Assembly (NCBI GenBank): GCA_052035955.1
Contig: JBPOHD010000070.1
Location: forward strand, 1-64,000
Reading direction: 5' to 3'
DNA length: 64,000 bases
Origin: JAEUNJ01 sp052035955
GTDB lineage: Bacteria > Pseudomonadota > Gammaproteobacteria > Burkholderiales > Rhodocyclaceae
The translations under genes and the position numbers were made by a program. This document shows positions 24,594-36,175 of the stretch, piece after piece; the stretch's first letter is position 1; each line of letters opens with the position of its first letter. The notes beneath the pieces were generated by a model. It was not told the DNA's origin, ran no database searches, and saw only the letters and a program-made list of their open reading frames with translations.

Positions 24594-24819
24594 ACGGCTC
24601 CCACCGGAAGGCAGGGGAGCCTGCGGGATGAAGCCGCCGGCCATCGGGTTCGACGCGGCCCGGCGCCTCGCGCAACCTGCCTTCGCCCGTCGACGCGCCG
24701 GTCGATCCGCAATCGCCTCAGTCGGGCGACAATAACCGCCGCAACGTACGCGGGCAACGGCCATTGCCCCATGACGGTCCGGTCGCTTCCGACCCGACCT
24801 CCGGCGAGGAGAAGACATC

Positions 24820-25677
24820 GTGGATATGGAGCAGTTGCGGGGCTGGATCGGCCGGGAGGAGCGGCTCGAAGACGCGGTGACGGCTTCCCGCACGGGCGCC
24901 CTGGCCGCCACGCTGGACAGGGAAGATCCCTGGCCCGCCGCCGGCGATCCCCTGCCGCCCCTCTGGCACTGGACCCTCTGCGTCGCGGCGGCGCGGCAAT
25001 CGGCCCTCGGCCCCGACGGCCACGCCGCACGCGGCGGCTTCCTGCCGCCGGTGCCCCTGCCCCGCCGGATGTGGGCCGGCGGCCGCCTCGCCTTTCCCGG
25101 CGAGCTGCGGGTTGGCGAAGCCGTGCAGCGGCGGTCCCGCGTCGTCTCGGTGGACCACAAGCGGGGCCGGACCGGGGACCTGGTGTTCGTGGTCGTACAC
25201 CACGAGTTCCATGGCCCCCGGGGCCTGGCAATCACCGAGGATCACGACATCGTCTACCGGGACCTGCCGGTTCCAGGCATGCCTGCCGCCGTACCGGTCG
25301 ACGCCCCGGCGGACGAGGCCTGGCGGCGGACCGTCGTCCCGGACGAGGTGCTGCTGTTCCGCTATTCCGCCCTCACCTTCAACGGGCACCGGATCCACTA
25401 CGACAGGGGCCACGCTACGACGGTCGAGGGCTACCCCGGCCTGATCGTGCATGGTCCGCTGATCGCCACCCTGCTCGTCGACCTGCTGCGGCGGAACCAG
25501 CCACGGGCACGACTCACCGCCTTCGAGTTCCGGGCGGTCAGGCCCCTGTTCGACGTGGCGCCCTTCACCCTTTGCGGGCGCCCCGCCGACGACGGGGGCA
25601 TCGTCCGCCTGTGGGCCCGCGATGCCGAGGGAAGGCTTGCCATGGAGGCCACGGCGACGCTCTGCACGTCACCCTGA
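24820..25677 (+). CDS. MaoC-like hydratase (mesaconyl/itaconyl-CoA hydratase type)
   Basis: A 285-residue protein with an N-terminal FAS1-type hot-dog domain and a C-terminal MaoC hot-dog domain. FRYSALTFNGHRIHYD carries the hydratase Asp/Asn-His signature, followed by VHGPL. This size and layout occur in mesaconyl-C4-CoA and itaconyl-CoA hydratases and in 3-methylfumaryl-CoA hydratase. GTG 24820 with GAGGAGA upstream is used; ATG 24826 is possible. It precedes the CoA transferase by ten bases, so the two very likely act on one substrate. Confidence 0.82.
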   Translation: MDMEQLRGWIGREERLEDAVTASRTGALAATLDREDPWPAAGDPLPPLWHWTLCVAAARQSALGPDGHAARGGFLPPVPLPRRMWAGGRLAFPGELRVGEAVQRRSRVVSVDHKRGRTGDLVFVVVHHEFHGPRGLAITEDHDIVYRDLPVPGMPAAVPVDAPADEAWRRTVVPDEVLLFRYSALTFNGHRIHYDRGHATTVEGYPGLIVHGPLIATLLVDLLRRNQPRARLTAFEFRAVRPLFDVAPFTLCGRPADDGGIVRLWARDAEGRLAMEATATLCTSP

Positions 25678-25687
25678 GGACGTGCCC

Positions 25688-26872
25688 ATGACCGTCCGCC
25701 CCCTCGACGGCGTCACCGTCCTGGCCCTGGAGCACGCCATCGCAGCCCCGTTCTGCACGCGCCAGCTGGCCGACCTCGGCGCCCGCGTGATCAAGATCGA
25801 GCGACCCGGCAGCGGCGATTTCGCCCGCCACTACGACCATCGCGTAAAAGGCCTGTCCTCCCATTTCGTGTGGACCAACCGCTCCAAGGAGAGCCTGACG
25901 CTGGACGTCAAGCATGCCCGGGCGAAGGACATCCTCGACCGACTGCTGGCCCGCTCCGACGTGCTGGTGCAGAACCTGGCCCCCGGCGCCGCATCCCGCC
26001 TGGGGCTCTCCTTCGAGGCCCTCCGTCAGCGCCACCCGCGGCTGATCGTCTGCGACATCTCCGGTTACGGGGAGTCCGGTCCCTATCGGGACCGGAAGGC
26101 CTACGACCTTCTGATCCAGAGCGAATCGGGCTTCCTGTCCGTCACCGGATCGGCATCGGAGCCGGCCAAGGCCGGCTGTTCCGTCGCCGACATCTCGGCC
26201 GGCATGCATGCCTACGCCAGCATCCTGGCGGCCCTGATCCAGCGCGGCCGGACGGGCACCGGCTCGCGCATCGAGGTGGCCCTGCTGGACACCATGGCGG
26301 AATGGATGGGTTACCCCCTCTACTACGCCTTCGACGGGGCCGAGGCGCCGCCGCGATCGGGCGCCGCCCATGCCACGATCTACCCCTATGGTCCCTTTGC
26401 GGCCGGGGACGGCAAGGTGGTCATGCTGGGCCTGCAGAACGAGCGCGAGTGGGTGGCCTTCTGCGCCAAGGTGCTGCTGCGGCCGGAGCTGTCGGCGGAC
26501 CCGCGCTACGACTCGACGGCCAGGCGCAGCGCCGCCCGGGCGGAACTGAAGGTCTTGATCGAGACGGTCTTTGCGGGGCTGACGGCCGAGGCCGTGGAGG
26601 CCCGCCTCGATGCCGCGGGCATCGGACACGCGCGCGTCAACGACATGGAGGAACTCTGGAACCATCCTCAGTTGCGAGCCAGGGGCCGGTGGACCGAGGT
26701 GGAGAGCCCCGCCGGTCCCCTGCCCGCCCTGCTGCCCCCGGCCGTGCCGAGCACGGTCGAGCCGCGGATGGACCCCATACCGTCGGTGGGACAGCACACC
26801 CGCGCCATCCTCGGCGAGCTCGGCTATTCCGCCGCGGAGATCGACGGCTTGGCCGACGAAGGGGCGGTATAG
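25688..26872 (+). CDS. Family III CoA transferase (CaiB/BaiF)
   Basis: A 394-residue cytoplasmic enzyme moving CoA between carboxylic acids through an aspartyl-CoA anhydride; the candidate catalytic Asp lies in KAYDLLIQSESG or SVADISAG. PLDGVTVLALEHAIAAPFCT is the family start and LLDTMAEW a conserved later segment. With the hydratase just upstream it may activate a C4-C5 dicarboxylate such as mesaconate or itaconate. ATG 25688 fits the family start; the frame upstream belongs to the previous gene's region. Confidence 0.9.
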   Translation: MTVRPLDGVTVLALEHAIAAPFCTRQLADLGARVIKIERPGSGDFARHYDHRVKGLSSHFVWTNRSKESLTLDVKHARAKDILDRLLARSDVLVQNLAPGAASRLGLSFEALRQRHPRLIVCDISGYGESGPYRDRKAYDLLIQSESGFLSVTGSASEPAKAGCSVADISAGMHAYASILAALIQRGRTGTGSRIEVALLDTMAEWMGYPLYYAFDGAEAPPRSGAAHATIYPYGPFAAGDGKVVMLGLQNEREWVAFCAKVLLRPELSADPRYDSTARRSAARAELKVLIETVFAGLTAEAVEARLDAAGIGHARVNDMEELWNHPQLRARGRWTEVESPAGPLPALLPPAVPSTVEPRMDPIPSVGQHTRAILGELGYSAAEIDGLADEGAV

Positions 26873-26938
26873 GACCCCTGGGTGGCGGGCTCGGCCCGGG
26901 CTGCCCGGCGCCAAGGCCCGATTCCGGGAGGCGGCGGC

Positions 26939-27286
26939 TCAAGGGCTGCGGAATTCCTCGCGCAGGGACCGCCGGACCTCGATTTCCAGGCCGCCGATGA
27001 GCAAGCCCATGCCTTGCAGCATCTCGCGACGCATGGCATTGGCAGCGGCTTCGAGGCGCTGGCGGTCTTCCGCCGACGGCTCCGCCGTCGGGCCGCCATC
27101 GGCCGCCGCGGCGATGTTCTGCCTCAGCAGGCCAAAGAGCAGGGACAGGTTGGCGTCGGAAAAGACCTGCCCGAGCATGCGCTCCGGCTGCAGGCGATCG
27201 AAGGGATCGTCTTCCGCCCGGACGGGCGTTCCGGCCAGCAGCAGGATCAGGCTGGCGGCGGCGAGGATAGGGATTCGGGGGCGCAT
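26939..27286 (-). CDS. Small periplasmic protein, unknown
   Basis: A 115-residue exported protein with a signal peptide (cut near VRA at 24) and a helical acidic/basic remainder rich in Leu, Met, Arg and Glu. GGAG lies seven bases before ATG 27286. No family is recognised. It is convergent with the CoA transferase gene and divergent from the acyl-CoA dehydrogenase gene. Confidence 0.65.
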   Translation of the reverse strand: MRPRIPILAAASLILLLAGTPVRAEDDPFDRLQPERMLGQVFSDANLSLLFGLLRQNIAAAADGGPTAEPSAEDRQRLEAAANAMRREMLQGMGLLIGGLEIEVRRSLREEFRSP

Positions 27287-27476
27287 GGTGGCACTCCATC
27301 GGCGGGGATAAGGCCTTAACGCACGGTCCGCGGTTTCGTATGACCGCCGGCCGGAAAAATCCGCCCCCTGGCAGGCCGGCCGTGGCGCTACGGCGCGCGA
27401 TGGGCGCGGATTTCCGTCCGATACCGGCTCCAGGCACGGGGATAAACTAGGCGGACCAATCCGAGGGAGCCCCGCC

Positions 27477-28736
27477 ATGTTCGACCATCTCTTCACCGCA
27501 GAACAACGCCGGATCCGCGACGAGGCCCGCGCCTTTGCCCGGGATACGCCGCGCCAACTGATCCTGGACATGGACGAGGAGAAGGTCCGTTTCCCGCGGG
27601 AGTGGCTGCGGGAAGCCGGACGGCGGGGACTGCTGGGCGTGAGGCATCCGGTCCGCTGGGGCGGCCGCGGGATGGATTGGGTGACCGCCTGCGCGGTCAG
27701 CGAGGAAATCGGCACCCTGAGCTACGAACTGGCCTGCGTCTTCGGCGTCGGCGGCGACCTCGTCTGCGATGCCATCATCCTGCACGGGACGGACCAGCAG
27801 CGGGAGCGCTACGTCAAGCCGCTGCTGGCCGGCGAGATATTCGCCGCCGAATGCCTGACCGAACCGAGGGGCGGATCGGACTTCTTCGGCGCCACGGCGA
27901 CCGCCGAGGACCGGGGCGACCACTTCGTGCTGAATGGCCAGAAGCGCTTCATCGTCGGCGCCGAGGGGGCCGACTACTTCCTCGTTTATGCCCGCACCGA
28001 CCCCGACCCGAAGGCGCCGCCCCAGAAGAGCATCAGCTGCTTCATCGTGGACCGGGGACCGGGCGTCGAGGTGAAGTACCTGTACGGCCTCATGGGCTGC
28101 CGCGGGGGCGGCACCGGCCGCCTGGTCTTCAAGGACGTCAAGGTACCCAGGGGCAACCTGCTCGGCGAGTTGCACGGCGCCTATCCGGTCTTCACCACCA
28201 TGATGGTGCCGGAACGCCTGGGCACGGCCGCCATGACCATCGGACCGGCCCGGGCGGCCCTCGATGTGGCGACCCTCTACACGTCCCGGCGCAAGGCTTT
28301 CGGCCTGGTGATCAACCGCTTCCAGGGCGTCAGTTTCCAGGTGGCCGAAGGCGCCATGCTGCTCGATGCCTGCCGTTCCCTGGTCCATACGACTTCCTGC
28401 GCCGCCGACGGCAGCATGGAGACCAACCGCCTGCGGCGCATGGTCTCCGAGACCAAGAGATTCGTGACCGAGTCCTGCCAGCAGGTGGTGCACAACGCCA
28501 TGCAGGTGGTGGGCGGCATCGGTTATACCAATGTCCTCCCCCTGGAACGCATCCACCGGGACATCCGCCTGGCCTCGATCTGGACGGGCACCAACGAGGT
28601 GATGTCCATGATCGTCGCCCACGAATGGTACCGGGAGGCGGCCGCGGCGCGGGAAGCCGGAAAAGCCGCCCAGGTCCGGGACTACACGGCCGACGCACCG
28701 GAGGCCGACGCGCCCGACGAACTGATCTACGGCTGA
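27477..28736 (+). CDS. Acyl-CoA dehydrogenase
   Basis: A 419-residue FAD enzyme that introduces a trans-2 double bond into an acyl-CoA. Family parts are the helical N-domain, the AECLTEPRGGSDFFG flavin/substrate segment, the ALDVATLYTSRRKAFG region and the C-terminal MQVVGGIGYTNVLPLERIHR stretch that holds FAD and the dimer contact. The substrate cannot be told. GAGGGAGCC precedes the ATG. The next gene, a DMT exporter, is on the same strand 107 bases on. Confidence 0.92.
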   Translation: MFDHLFTAEQRRIRDEARAFARDTPRQLILDMDEEKVRFPREWLREAGRRGLLGVRHPVRWGGRGMDWVTACAVSEEIGTLSYELACVFGVGGDLVCDAIILHGTDQQRERYVKPLLAGEIFAAECLTEPRGGSDFFGATATAEDRGDHFVLNGQKRFIVGAEGADYFLVYARTDPDPKAPPQKSISCFIVDRGPGVEVKYLYGLMGCRGGGTGRLVFKDVKVPRGNLLGELHGAYPVFTTMMVPERLGTAAMTIGPARAALDVATLYTSRRKAFGLVINRFQGVSFQVAEGAMLLDACRSLVHTTSCAADGSMETNRLRRMVSETKRFVTESCQQVVHNAMQVVGGIGYTNVLPLERIHRDIRLASIWTGTNEVMSMIVAHEWYREAAAAREAGKAAQVRDYTADAPEADAPDELIYG

Positions 28737-28843
28737 TCGCCGGCGGGGCGGCGGGTCCGGCGGTCGGCCCGCCGCCGCGGTTGGAACCCCTTCGACCGGT
28801 CGCAGGACGACCGGGGGGACAGGCGGGATGGCACAATCCCCGG

Positions 28844-29818
28844 ATGTTCCATCTCTCGCCCCGCCTCCTCGTCCTGCTGACGGTCCCGCCCCTCATGTGG
28901 GCCGGCAATGCCGTCGTCGGCCGGATGATGGTCGATAGCATCGGCCCCATGTGGTTCAACGTGGCCCGCTGGCTGGGGGCCTTCGCCATCCTGCTTCCCC
29001 TGGGCCGGCGCGCCTTGGCGACGCCGCAGGCCCGTCGCCAGATCCTCGATCGCTGGCCCTACCTGTCGGTCCTCGGCCTCCTGGGCGTCGGCACCTACAA
29101 CGCATTGCAATACCTGGCCTTGCGGACCAGCACGCCGGTGAACGTGACCCTGATCGCCTCGAGCATGCCGGTGTGGACCATGATCCTCGGCACCCTCTTC
29201 TACCGCACCCACCCGGGACGCTTGCAACTGATCGGCGCCATCCTTTCGCTGGCGGGCGTGGCGGTCGTGCTTTCCCGTGGGGATTTCCATGCCTTGCTGA
29301 ACATCCGCCTGGTGGAGGGCGATCTCCTGATGCTGGCCGCCATCGTCGGCTGGTCGGTCTATAGCTGGATGCTGGTGCGGCCGCCGGCCCACATGAGGGG
29401 TGACGCTCGCCCCGACTGGAACTGGGCGGACTTCCTCGTGGCCCAGTGCGTGTTCGGCATCGGCTGGACCTTCGTCGGCGCGGGTGTCGGCGAATGGCTG
29501 GTGCCTCCCGTGCCGGTGCGCTGGTCGGCGTCCCTCGCCGCGGCGATCGTCTTCGTCGCCGTCGGCCCGTCGGTGATCGCCTACCGGGCATGGGGACTGG
29601 CGGTGGCCGAGGCCGGGCCCGGCATCGCCGCGATCTTCTACAACCTCACCCCGCTGCTGGCGGCCATCCTCTCGGCGATGGCGATCGGCGAGGGACCGCG
29701 GATCTTCCACGGCGTCGCCTTCGCCCTCATCGTCGCCGGCATCCTCGTCTCGTCCCGGGGCATGCCGAGAACGCCGCTCCCGCCGGCAGGAAAAAAGAAC
29801 CCGGCAGACGCCGGGTAA
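28844..29818 (+). CDS. EamA/DMT superfamily transporter
   Basis: A 324-residue inner-membrane protein with ten predicted helices arranged as two EamA repeats. PPLMWAGNAVVGRMMVDSIG and YNALQYLALRTSTPVNVTLI are the repeat-1 signatures, and AEAGPGIAAIFYNLTPLLAA that of repeat 2. Members export amino acids or other metabolites; the substrate is unknown. The start at 28844 gives an immediate first helix. Its last codons contain the terminator of the opposite gene. Confidence 0.9.
   Translation: MFHLSPRLLVLLTVPPLMWAGNAVVGRMMVDSIGPMWFNVARWLGAFAILLPLGRRALATPQARRQILDRWPYLSVLGLLGVGTYNALQYLALRTSTPVNVTLIASSMPVWTMILGTLFYRTHPGRLQLIGAILSLAGVAVVLSRGDFHALLNIRLVEGDLLMLAAIVGWSVYSWMLVRPPAHMRGDARPDWNWADFLVAQCVFGIGWTFVGAGVGEWLVPPVPVRWSASLAAAIVFVAVGPSVIAYRAWGLAVAEAGPGIAAIFYNLTPLLAAILSAMAIGEGPRIFHGVAFALIVAGILVSSRGMPRTPLPPAGKKNPADAG
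29791..29815 (-). terminator. Rho-independent terminator of the molybdopterin gene
   Basis: On the minus strand CCCGGC-GTCT-GCCGGG is followed by TTCTTTTTT. It lies 67 bases past the stop of the molybdopterin oxidoreductase gene and inside the 3' end of the convergent DMT transporter gene. Confidence 0.75.
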
Positions 29819-29881
29819 GGTCCAGTCGTCCTGGACCGGGAGGAGACGAACACCGTCCCCGCGGCGCCAGTCGCGAATCCG

Positions 29882-32152
<2,271 letters not shown>

Positions 32153-32187
32153 TGCAGGCTCCTGGGTGCGTGGGGATTCTCAAGGCT

Positions 32188-32214
32188 AACCGATTTTGGT
32201 TTTATAACGCAACC
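32188..32214. promoter_or_regulatory. Candidate HxlR operator
   Basis: In the 98-base gap between the divergent genes lie interlocked repeats AACC-N6-GGTT and GGTT-N9-AACC in an AT-rich patch. Such dyads suit a dimeric winged-helix regulator and would control both genes. There is no other support. Confidence 0.35.
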
Positions 32215-32250
32215 ATTCACCAAGCGTCCGTTTTGCGGCATAGTCACGCC

Positions 32251-32769
32251 ATGGTTCGCAAGCGATTTTCGACGATGAATTGCGGGGTCGCCCAGGCCCT
32301 CGAGGCCCTCGGCGACTGGTGGACCCTGCTGATCGTCCGCGACGCCTTCTTCGGCGTGCGGCGATTCAGCGATTTCCAGGCACACCTGGGCATTGCGCGC
32401 AACATCCTGACCGACCGCCTGCAGCACCTCGTGAAGCATCGCATCCTGGAGAAGAAGGACGTCGGTGACGTCGGCCAGCGATACGAATACGCGCTTACGC
32501 CCAAGGGGGAAGCCCTTCTTCCCGTCCTGACGGCCATGCGCGAGTGGTCCGACGAATGGGTATTCGGAACCGGTCGCGAACCGGTCCTCGTGACCGAGAA
32601 GGCCAACGGGCAAGTGGTCCCCAGAATGCGGGTGCGCAGTGCCGACGGCAGGGAATTGGGTCGCCGGGATCTTCGGATCAGGCCGGGGCCCGGGGCCTCC
32701 GAGGAAACGGAGAAGATGCTGGCCGGCCGCTCGCGCCGTACCGGCGGAAATTCAGGCATCCAGTCGTGA
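32251..32769 (+). CDS. HxlR family transcriptional regulator
   Basis: A 172-residue winged-helix regulator. NCGVAQALEALGDWWTLLIV and FGVRRFSDFQAHLGIARNIL are the HxlR signatures, with a conserved Cys near residue 11 that in relatives such as HypR and QorR senses electrophiles or oxidants. ATG 32251 is chosen; the frame upstream runs through the promoter region. It is divergent from the molybdopterin oxidoreductase gene and likely controls it. The C-terminal 50 residues are basic and not part of the family core. Confidence 0.9.
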   Translation: MVRKRFSTMNCGVAQALEALGDWWTLLIVRDAFFGVRRFSDFQAHLGIARNILTDRLQHLVKHRILEKKDVGDVGQRYEYALTPKGEALLPVLTAMREWSDEWVFGTGREPVLVTEKANGQVVPRMRVRSADGRELGRRDLRIRPGPGASEETEKMLAGRSRRTGGNSGIQS

Positions 32770-32847
32770 AGCTCGGCTGCTGCCTCTCGACATCGAGGCC
32801 CCCTGGGACGCTGGGGGCAGTCGGCGGCGTCGATTGATTTTCCCGCC

Positions 32848-33525
32848 ATGGCCGTCAAGCCGTCGCACCCCCTTTTCAACGGCGACGCCGGAAACCATCC
32901 CCTGCCCCATGACCGGCGGGTCATAGCCTCGGTCCTGCGCGCCACCCGTCGCTGCTACGAAATCCACCCCTACTTCGCGGCGCGCTATGGGACCCGGGGC
33001 GAGGTTTTCGCCCGCTCCGACGGCGGGTACCTGGCGACCCTCGTCGAACACTCCGAGCCTTACCTGCGGGACCAGGTGTATTGGCTCGCCAGCGTGCTGT
33101 CCAATCGCGGCATGCCGCGATGGCTCATGGAGTCCCACCTGGACCTTCTCCACGAGGAACTCTGCGCCGCCAACCCACCCCATGCGCCGAAATACGGCAA
33201 ACTGCGCCGCGCTTCCCTTGCCCTGGCCGACGCGCGCCGCGCCTGGATTCCGCAGGAAAGCTTCGAGGCCATGGCGGCCGACTTCGATGCAAGTGCCGGC
33301 GGCAGCGTCGGCAACATGGGCGGCACCATCGTTTCTTCGGTGTGCGACGAATCCTGCGGATTGCCGAACGCAGTGTCCAGCCTGACGCGATGGCTCGCCG
33401 ATCCCGTCCGCTTTCCGGATCCATGGTGCGGCGCCGTGGCAAGGACAGTGGCCCTGGCCCGGGCGGTCGCCGGGAATCCCGGGGGAAGGACGTCCTTTGC
33501 AGGCGGGGCACCCCCTGCCGACTGA
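32848..33525 (+). CDS. Hypothetical protein, 225 aa
   Basis: A soluble, mainly helical product with no signal peptide and no domain I recognise. Tyr/Arg-rich segments (RRCYEIHPYFAARYGTRG, YLRDQVYWLASVLSNRGMPR) read as a regulatory or phycobilisome-like helical fold, but this is not firm. It follows the HxlR gene by 78 bases on the same strand. Its stop codon is the first triplet of a 19-base repeat also found at 60420. Confidence 0.6.
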   Translation: MAVKPSHPLFNGDAGNHPLPHDRRVIASVLRATRRCYEIHPYFAARYGTRGEVFARSDGGYLATLVEHSEPYLRDQVYWLASVLSNRGMPRWLMESHLDLLHEELCAANPPHAPKYGKLRRASLALADARRAWIPQESFEAMAADFDASAGGSVGNMGGTIVSSVCDESCGLPNAVSSLTRWLADPVRFPDPWCGAVARTVALARAVAGNPGGRTSFAGGAPPAD

Positions 33526-33541
33526 ATGAGAACGGACCCTA
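33523..33541. repeat. 19-bp gene-end repeat, copy 1
   Basis: TGAATGAGAACGGACCCTA. It begins with the TGA stop of the plus-strand gene, and its last three bases are the TAG stop of the minus-strand kinase. A copy with two changes lies at 60420-60438, again next to two convergent gene ends. Confidence 0.65.
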
Positions 33542-36175
33542 GAGCCGCGCCATCTCTCGCGTACGCAACCACCGCAGCAGCACCGAGTAGAGCGTGTCGG
33601 GATTCACGGGTTTTGCGACGTGGTCGTCCATGCCGGCCTCGCGGCAGGCCAGGCGATCGTCGTCGAAGGCGCTGGCGGTCATGGCGAGGATCGGCACGCC
33701 GGCATAGGCAGGGAGTCGGCGGATGGCGCGCGTCGCTGCCAGCCCGTCCATCGCGGGCATGTGGACATCCATCAGGATCAGGTCGTAAACCCTCGCTTCC
33801 GCCATTTGCAGGGCCTCCCGCCCGTCCTGGGCGAAATCCACCGGAATGCCGGTTTCGAGCAGGATCTCCTCCGCCACGAGACGGTTGATGTCGTCGTCCT
33901 CGGCCAGCAACAGCCGGCAGCCGCCGAAGTCGCGCCGCAGGAGAAATGCCGGGTTCTCGACCGCGGCGGGTTCGGATACCGGCACCGGGTCGGCCGGACG
34001 CCCGGCTTCCGTCTTCCCGCACCAAGCCGTGAACCAGAACACGCTGCCACCACCGGGCCGCGAATCGACGCCGGCCTCGCCTCCCATCAGTTCGGCCACC
34101 CTGCGCGTGATGGCAAGGCCGAGGCCGGTTCCGCCGAAACGCCGCGAAATGCTCGTGTCCGCCTGCTCGAAGGGCGAAAAGAGCCTGGCCTTCTGTTCCT
34201 CCGTGACCCCGATACCCGTGTCTTCCACGGAGAATCTGACCAGGGCCCTCCCCTCGGTCTCCCGCACCAATACGCCGCGCAGGACGATCCCCCCCCGTTC
34301 GGTGAACTTGGTCGCATTGACCAGGTAGTTCAGCAGGGCCTGGCGCAGCCGCGTGACATCGCCGACGAGCAGATCGGGCAGCCCCTCCGTTTCCGCCCGG
34401 AACTGCAGTTTCTTCTCCTGGAGACGGTCCGCGACCATCATGGCCAGTTGGTCGAGCAGGGACGACACCGTGAATTCGCACGCCTCCAGGGTCAGCTTGC
34501 CGGCCTCGATCTTCGACAGGTCGAGGATGTCGTTGATGATGGCGAGCAGATGGGCCGCGGCCGCCGATATCTTGTCCAGCTTGTCCCGCTGGTCGGCCGG
34601 CAGGTCGTCACGCCTGAGCAGGATGTGGGTCAGGCCGATGATGGCGTTCATGGGCGTGCGAATCTCGTGGCTCATGTTCGCCAGGAAATTGCTTTTCGCC
34701 TCGCTCGCAAGCTCCGCCGCGTCCCGTGCCCGGGCCAGCATGCCGTTGGCCTCGATCAGGTCGCGGGTACGTTCGCCGAGCATTTCCTCCAGGTGGTGGC
34801 GGTAATTGTCGAGTTCCTCCGCGGTCCGCTTGCGCTCGGTGATGTCCTCCTTGATGCCGACATAATGGGTGACCCGGCCGTCCGGTTGGCGGACGGGAGA
34901 TATCAGCTCGTATTCGACATAGACATCGCCGCCCTTGCGGCGATTGACGACCTGCCCCTGCCACGTCCGACCCGCCTGCAGCGTCGCCCACAGGTCGTCG
35001 AATATTTCCTTCGGCGTCTGGCCGGACCGGAGGATCCGCGGGTTCTTTCCCTTCACCTCCTCGGCTTCGTAGCCGCTGATCCGGGTGAATGCCCGATTCA
35101 CATACTCGATACGACCTTCGGTGTCGGTGATGACGATGCTGCTCGGACTCTGGTCGACGGCCATGAACAGTTTGCGCAGTTCTTCCTCGTTTCGCTTGCG
35201 CAGCGTGATGTCGCGAACCGACGCCGAAATGTAGCGCCTGCCGTCCAGGGTGATTCCACGGGCGGTGACCTCCGCCTCGTAGAGGCTGCCGTCCTTGCGG
35301 CGATGCCGCGTCTCGAAGGTGGCAGGCGATGCCCAAAGGGATTGCAGGTGCGCGGGCATGGCCTCCCTTGCGATACCCGCTTCCCAGTCGACCACGTTGA
35401 GGCGTCCCGCTTCCCCGACGTCGTACCCCAGCATGCGGGCGAAGGAATGGCTGAACTGAACCAGCGTCCCGCGCTCGTCCAGGATATGGATGCCGTCGCT
35501 GGCCGTATCCAGCAAGGTACGCACCCGGTCCGCCTGGCTCGCCAGCTCCCGCTGGGCCCGTCGTCGCTGGCGCAGGATCGCCGCCAGGACGGCGATCATC
35601 AGGAACTGCAGGACCAGGGCCGCGACCAGGACCTGCTGGTTGAACCGAGTTTCCGCCGTCAGGCGCCGGGATCGGCTCTCCGCAAGTTCCTCCAGCCGAT
35701 CCTTGTAGGCCAACAGATCCTCGTCCGCGACGGCCTTGCCATCGATGTCATGGACGATGGAAAGCAGCAGGGTCCGGCCGTCCGCCGCCTTCATAGGCGA
35801 CGAATAGACTTCCACCGTGCGAATCGTCCCCGCGCCAACCCGGTGCGGGAAAATGAAATGGTTGCGGTTTTCCGCCTTGGCCCGGGCCCGCTCGGCCGCC
35901 ACTTCTGCCGGGTCCAGTGCGTTCAGATCCTGGATCCGCCGGGCCGACAGGGCGGCGTGGTCGAGACCGTAAAACCTGCTCGCCGCATCGTTCGCATCGA
36001 GGATTGCTCCGGTATCGGGATCGATGACCAACATGACCGAGCTGTGGTCCCGGAACATGGGCGGCAGGATGTTTTCGGCAACGGCAACCGGCCCCGCCGC
36101 CAGCAGCACGGCGGCCAGCAGGGTGACGCCGGCCCTTTCCAGGCTGGCGGTGGCGCGGGCGCAAAGGGTTCTCAC
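33539..36175 (-). CDS. Hybrid sensor histidine kinase with three PAS domains
   Basis: An 878-residue membrane kinase. A signal or first membrane helix (residues 12-32), a PAS domain (about 38-150), a second helix (about 205-225), two PAS domains (about 250-370 and 375-495), HisKA with NFLANMSHEIRTPMNAIIGL, a HATPase with GTGLGLAITRRV, and a C-terminal receiver (LILMDVHMPAMDG) follow. GTG 36175 overlaps the stop of the CarH-like gene (GTGA), so both are made together. A receiver without an HPt domain implies an HPt partner elsewhere. Confidence 0.9.
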   Translation of the reverse strand: MRTLCARATASLERAGVTLLAAVLLAAGPVAVAENILPPMFRDHSSVMLVIDPDTGAILDANDAASRFYGLDHAALSARRIQDLNALDPAEVAAERARAKAENRNHFIFPHRVGAGTIRTVEVYSSPMKAADGRTLLLSIVHDIDGKAVADEDLLAYKDRLEELAESRSRRLTAETRFNQQVLVAALVLQFLMIAVLAAILRQRRRAQRELASQADRVRTLLDTASDGIHILDERGTLVQFSHSFARMLGYDVGEAGRLNVVDWEAGIAREAMPAHLQSLWASPATFETRHRRKDGSLYEAEVTARGITLDGRRYISASVRDITLRKRNEEELRKLFMAVDQSPSSIVITDTEGRIEYVNRAFTRISGYEAEEVKGKNPRILRSGQTPKEIFDDLWATLQAGRTWQGQVVNRRKGGDVYVEYELISPVRQPDGRVTHYVGIKEDITERKRTAEELDNYRHHLEEMLGERTRDLIEANGMLARARDAAELASEAKSNFLANMSHEIRTPMNAIIGLTHILLRRDDLPADQRDKLDKISAAAAHLLAIINDILDLSKIEAGKLTLEACEFTVSSLLDQLAMMVADRLQEKKLQFRAETEGLPDLLVGDVTRLRQALLNYLVNATKFTERGGIVLRGVLVRETEGRALVRFSVEDTGIGVTEEQKARLFSPFEQADTSISRRFGGTGLGLAITRRVAELMGGEAGVDSRPGGGSVFWFTAWCGKTEAGRPADPVPVSEPAAVENPAFLLRRDFGGCRLLLAEDDDINRLVAEEILLETGIPVDFAQDGREALQMAEARVYDLILMDVHMPAMDGLAATRAIRRLPAYAGVPILAMTASAFDDDRLACREAGMDDHVAKPVNPDTLYSVLLRWLRTREMARL

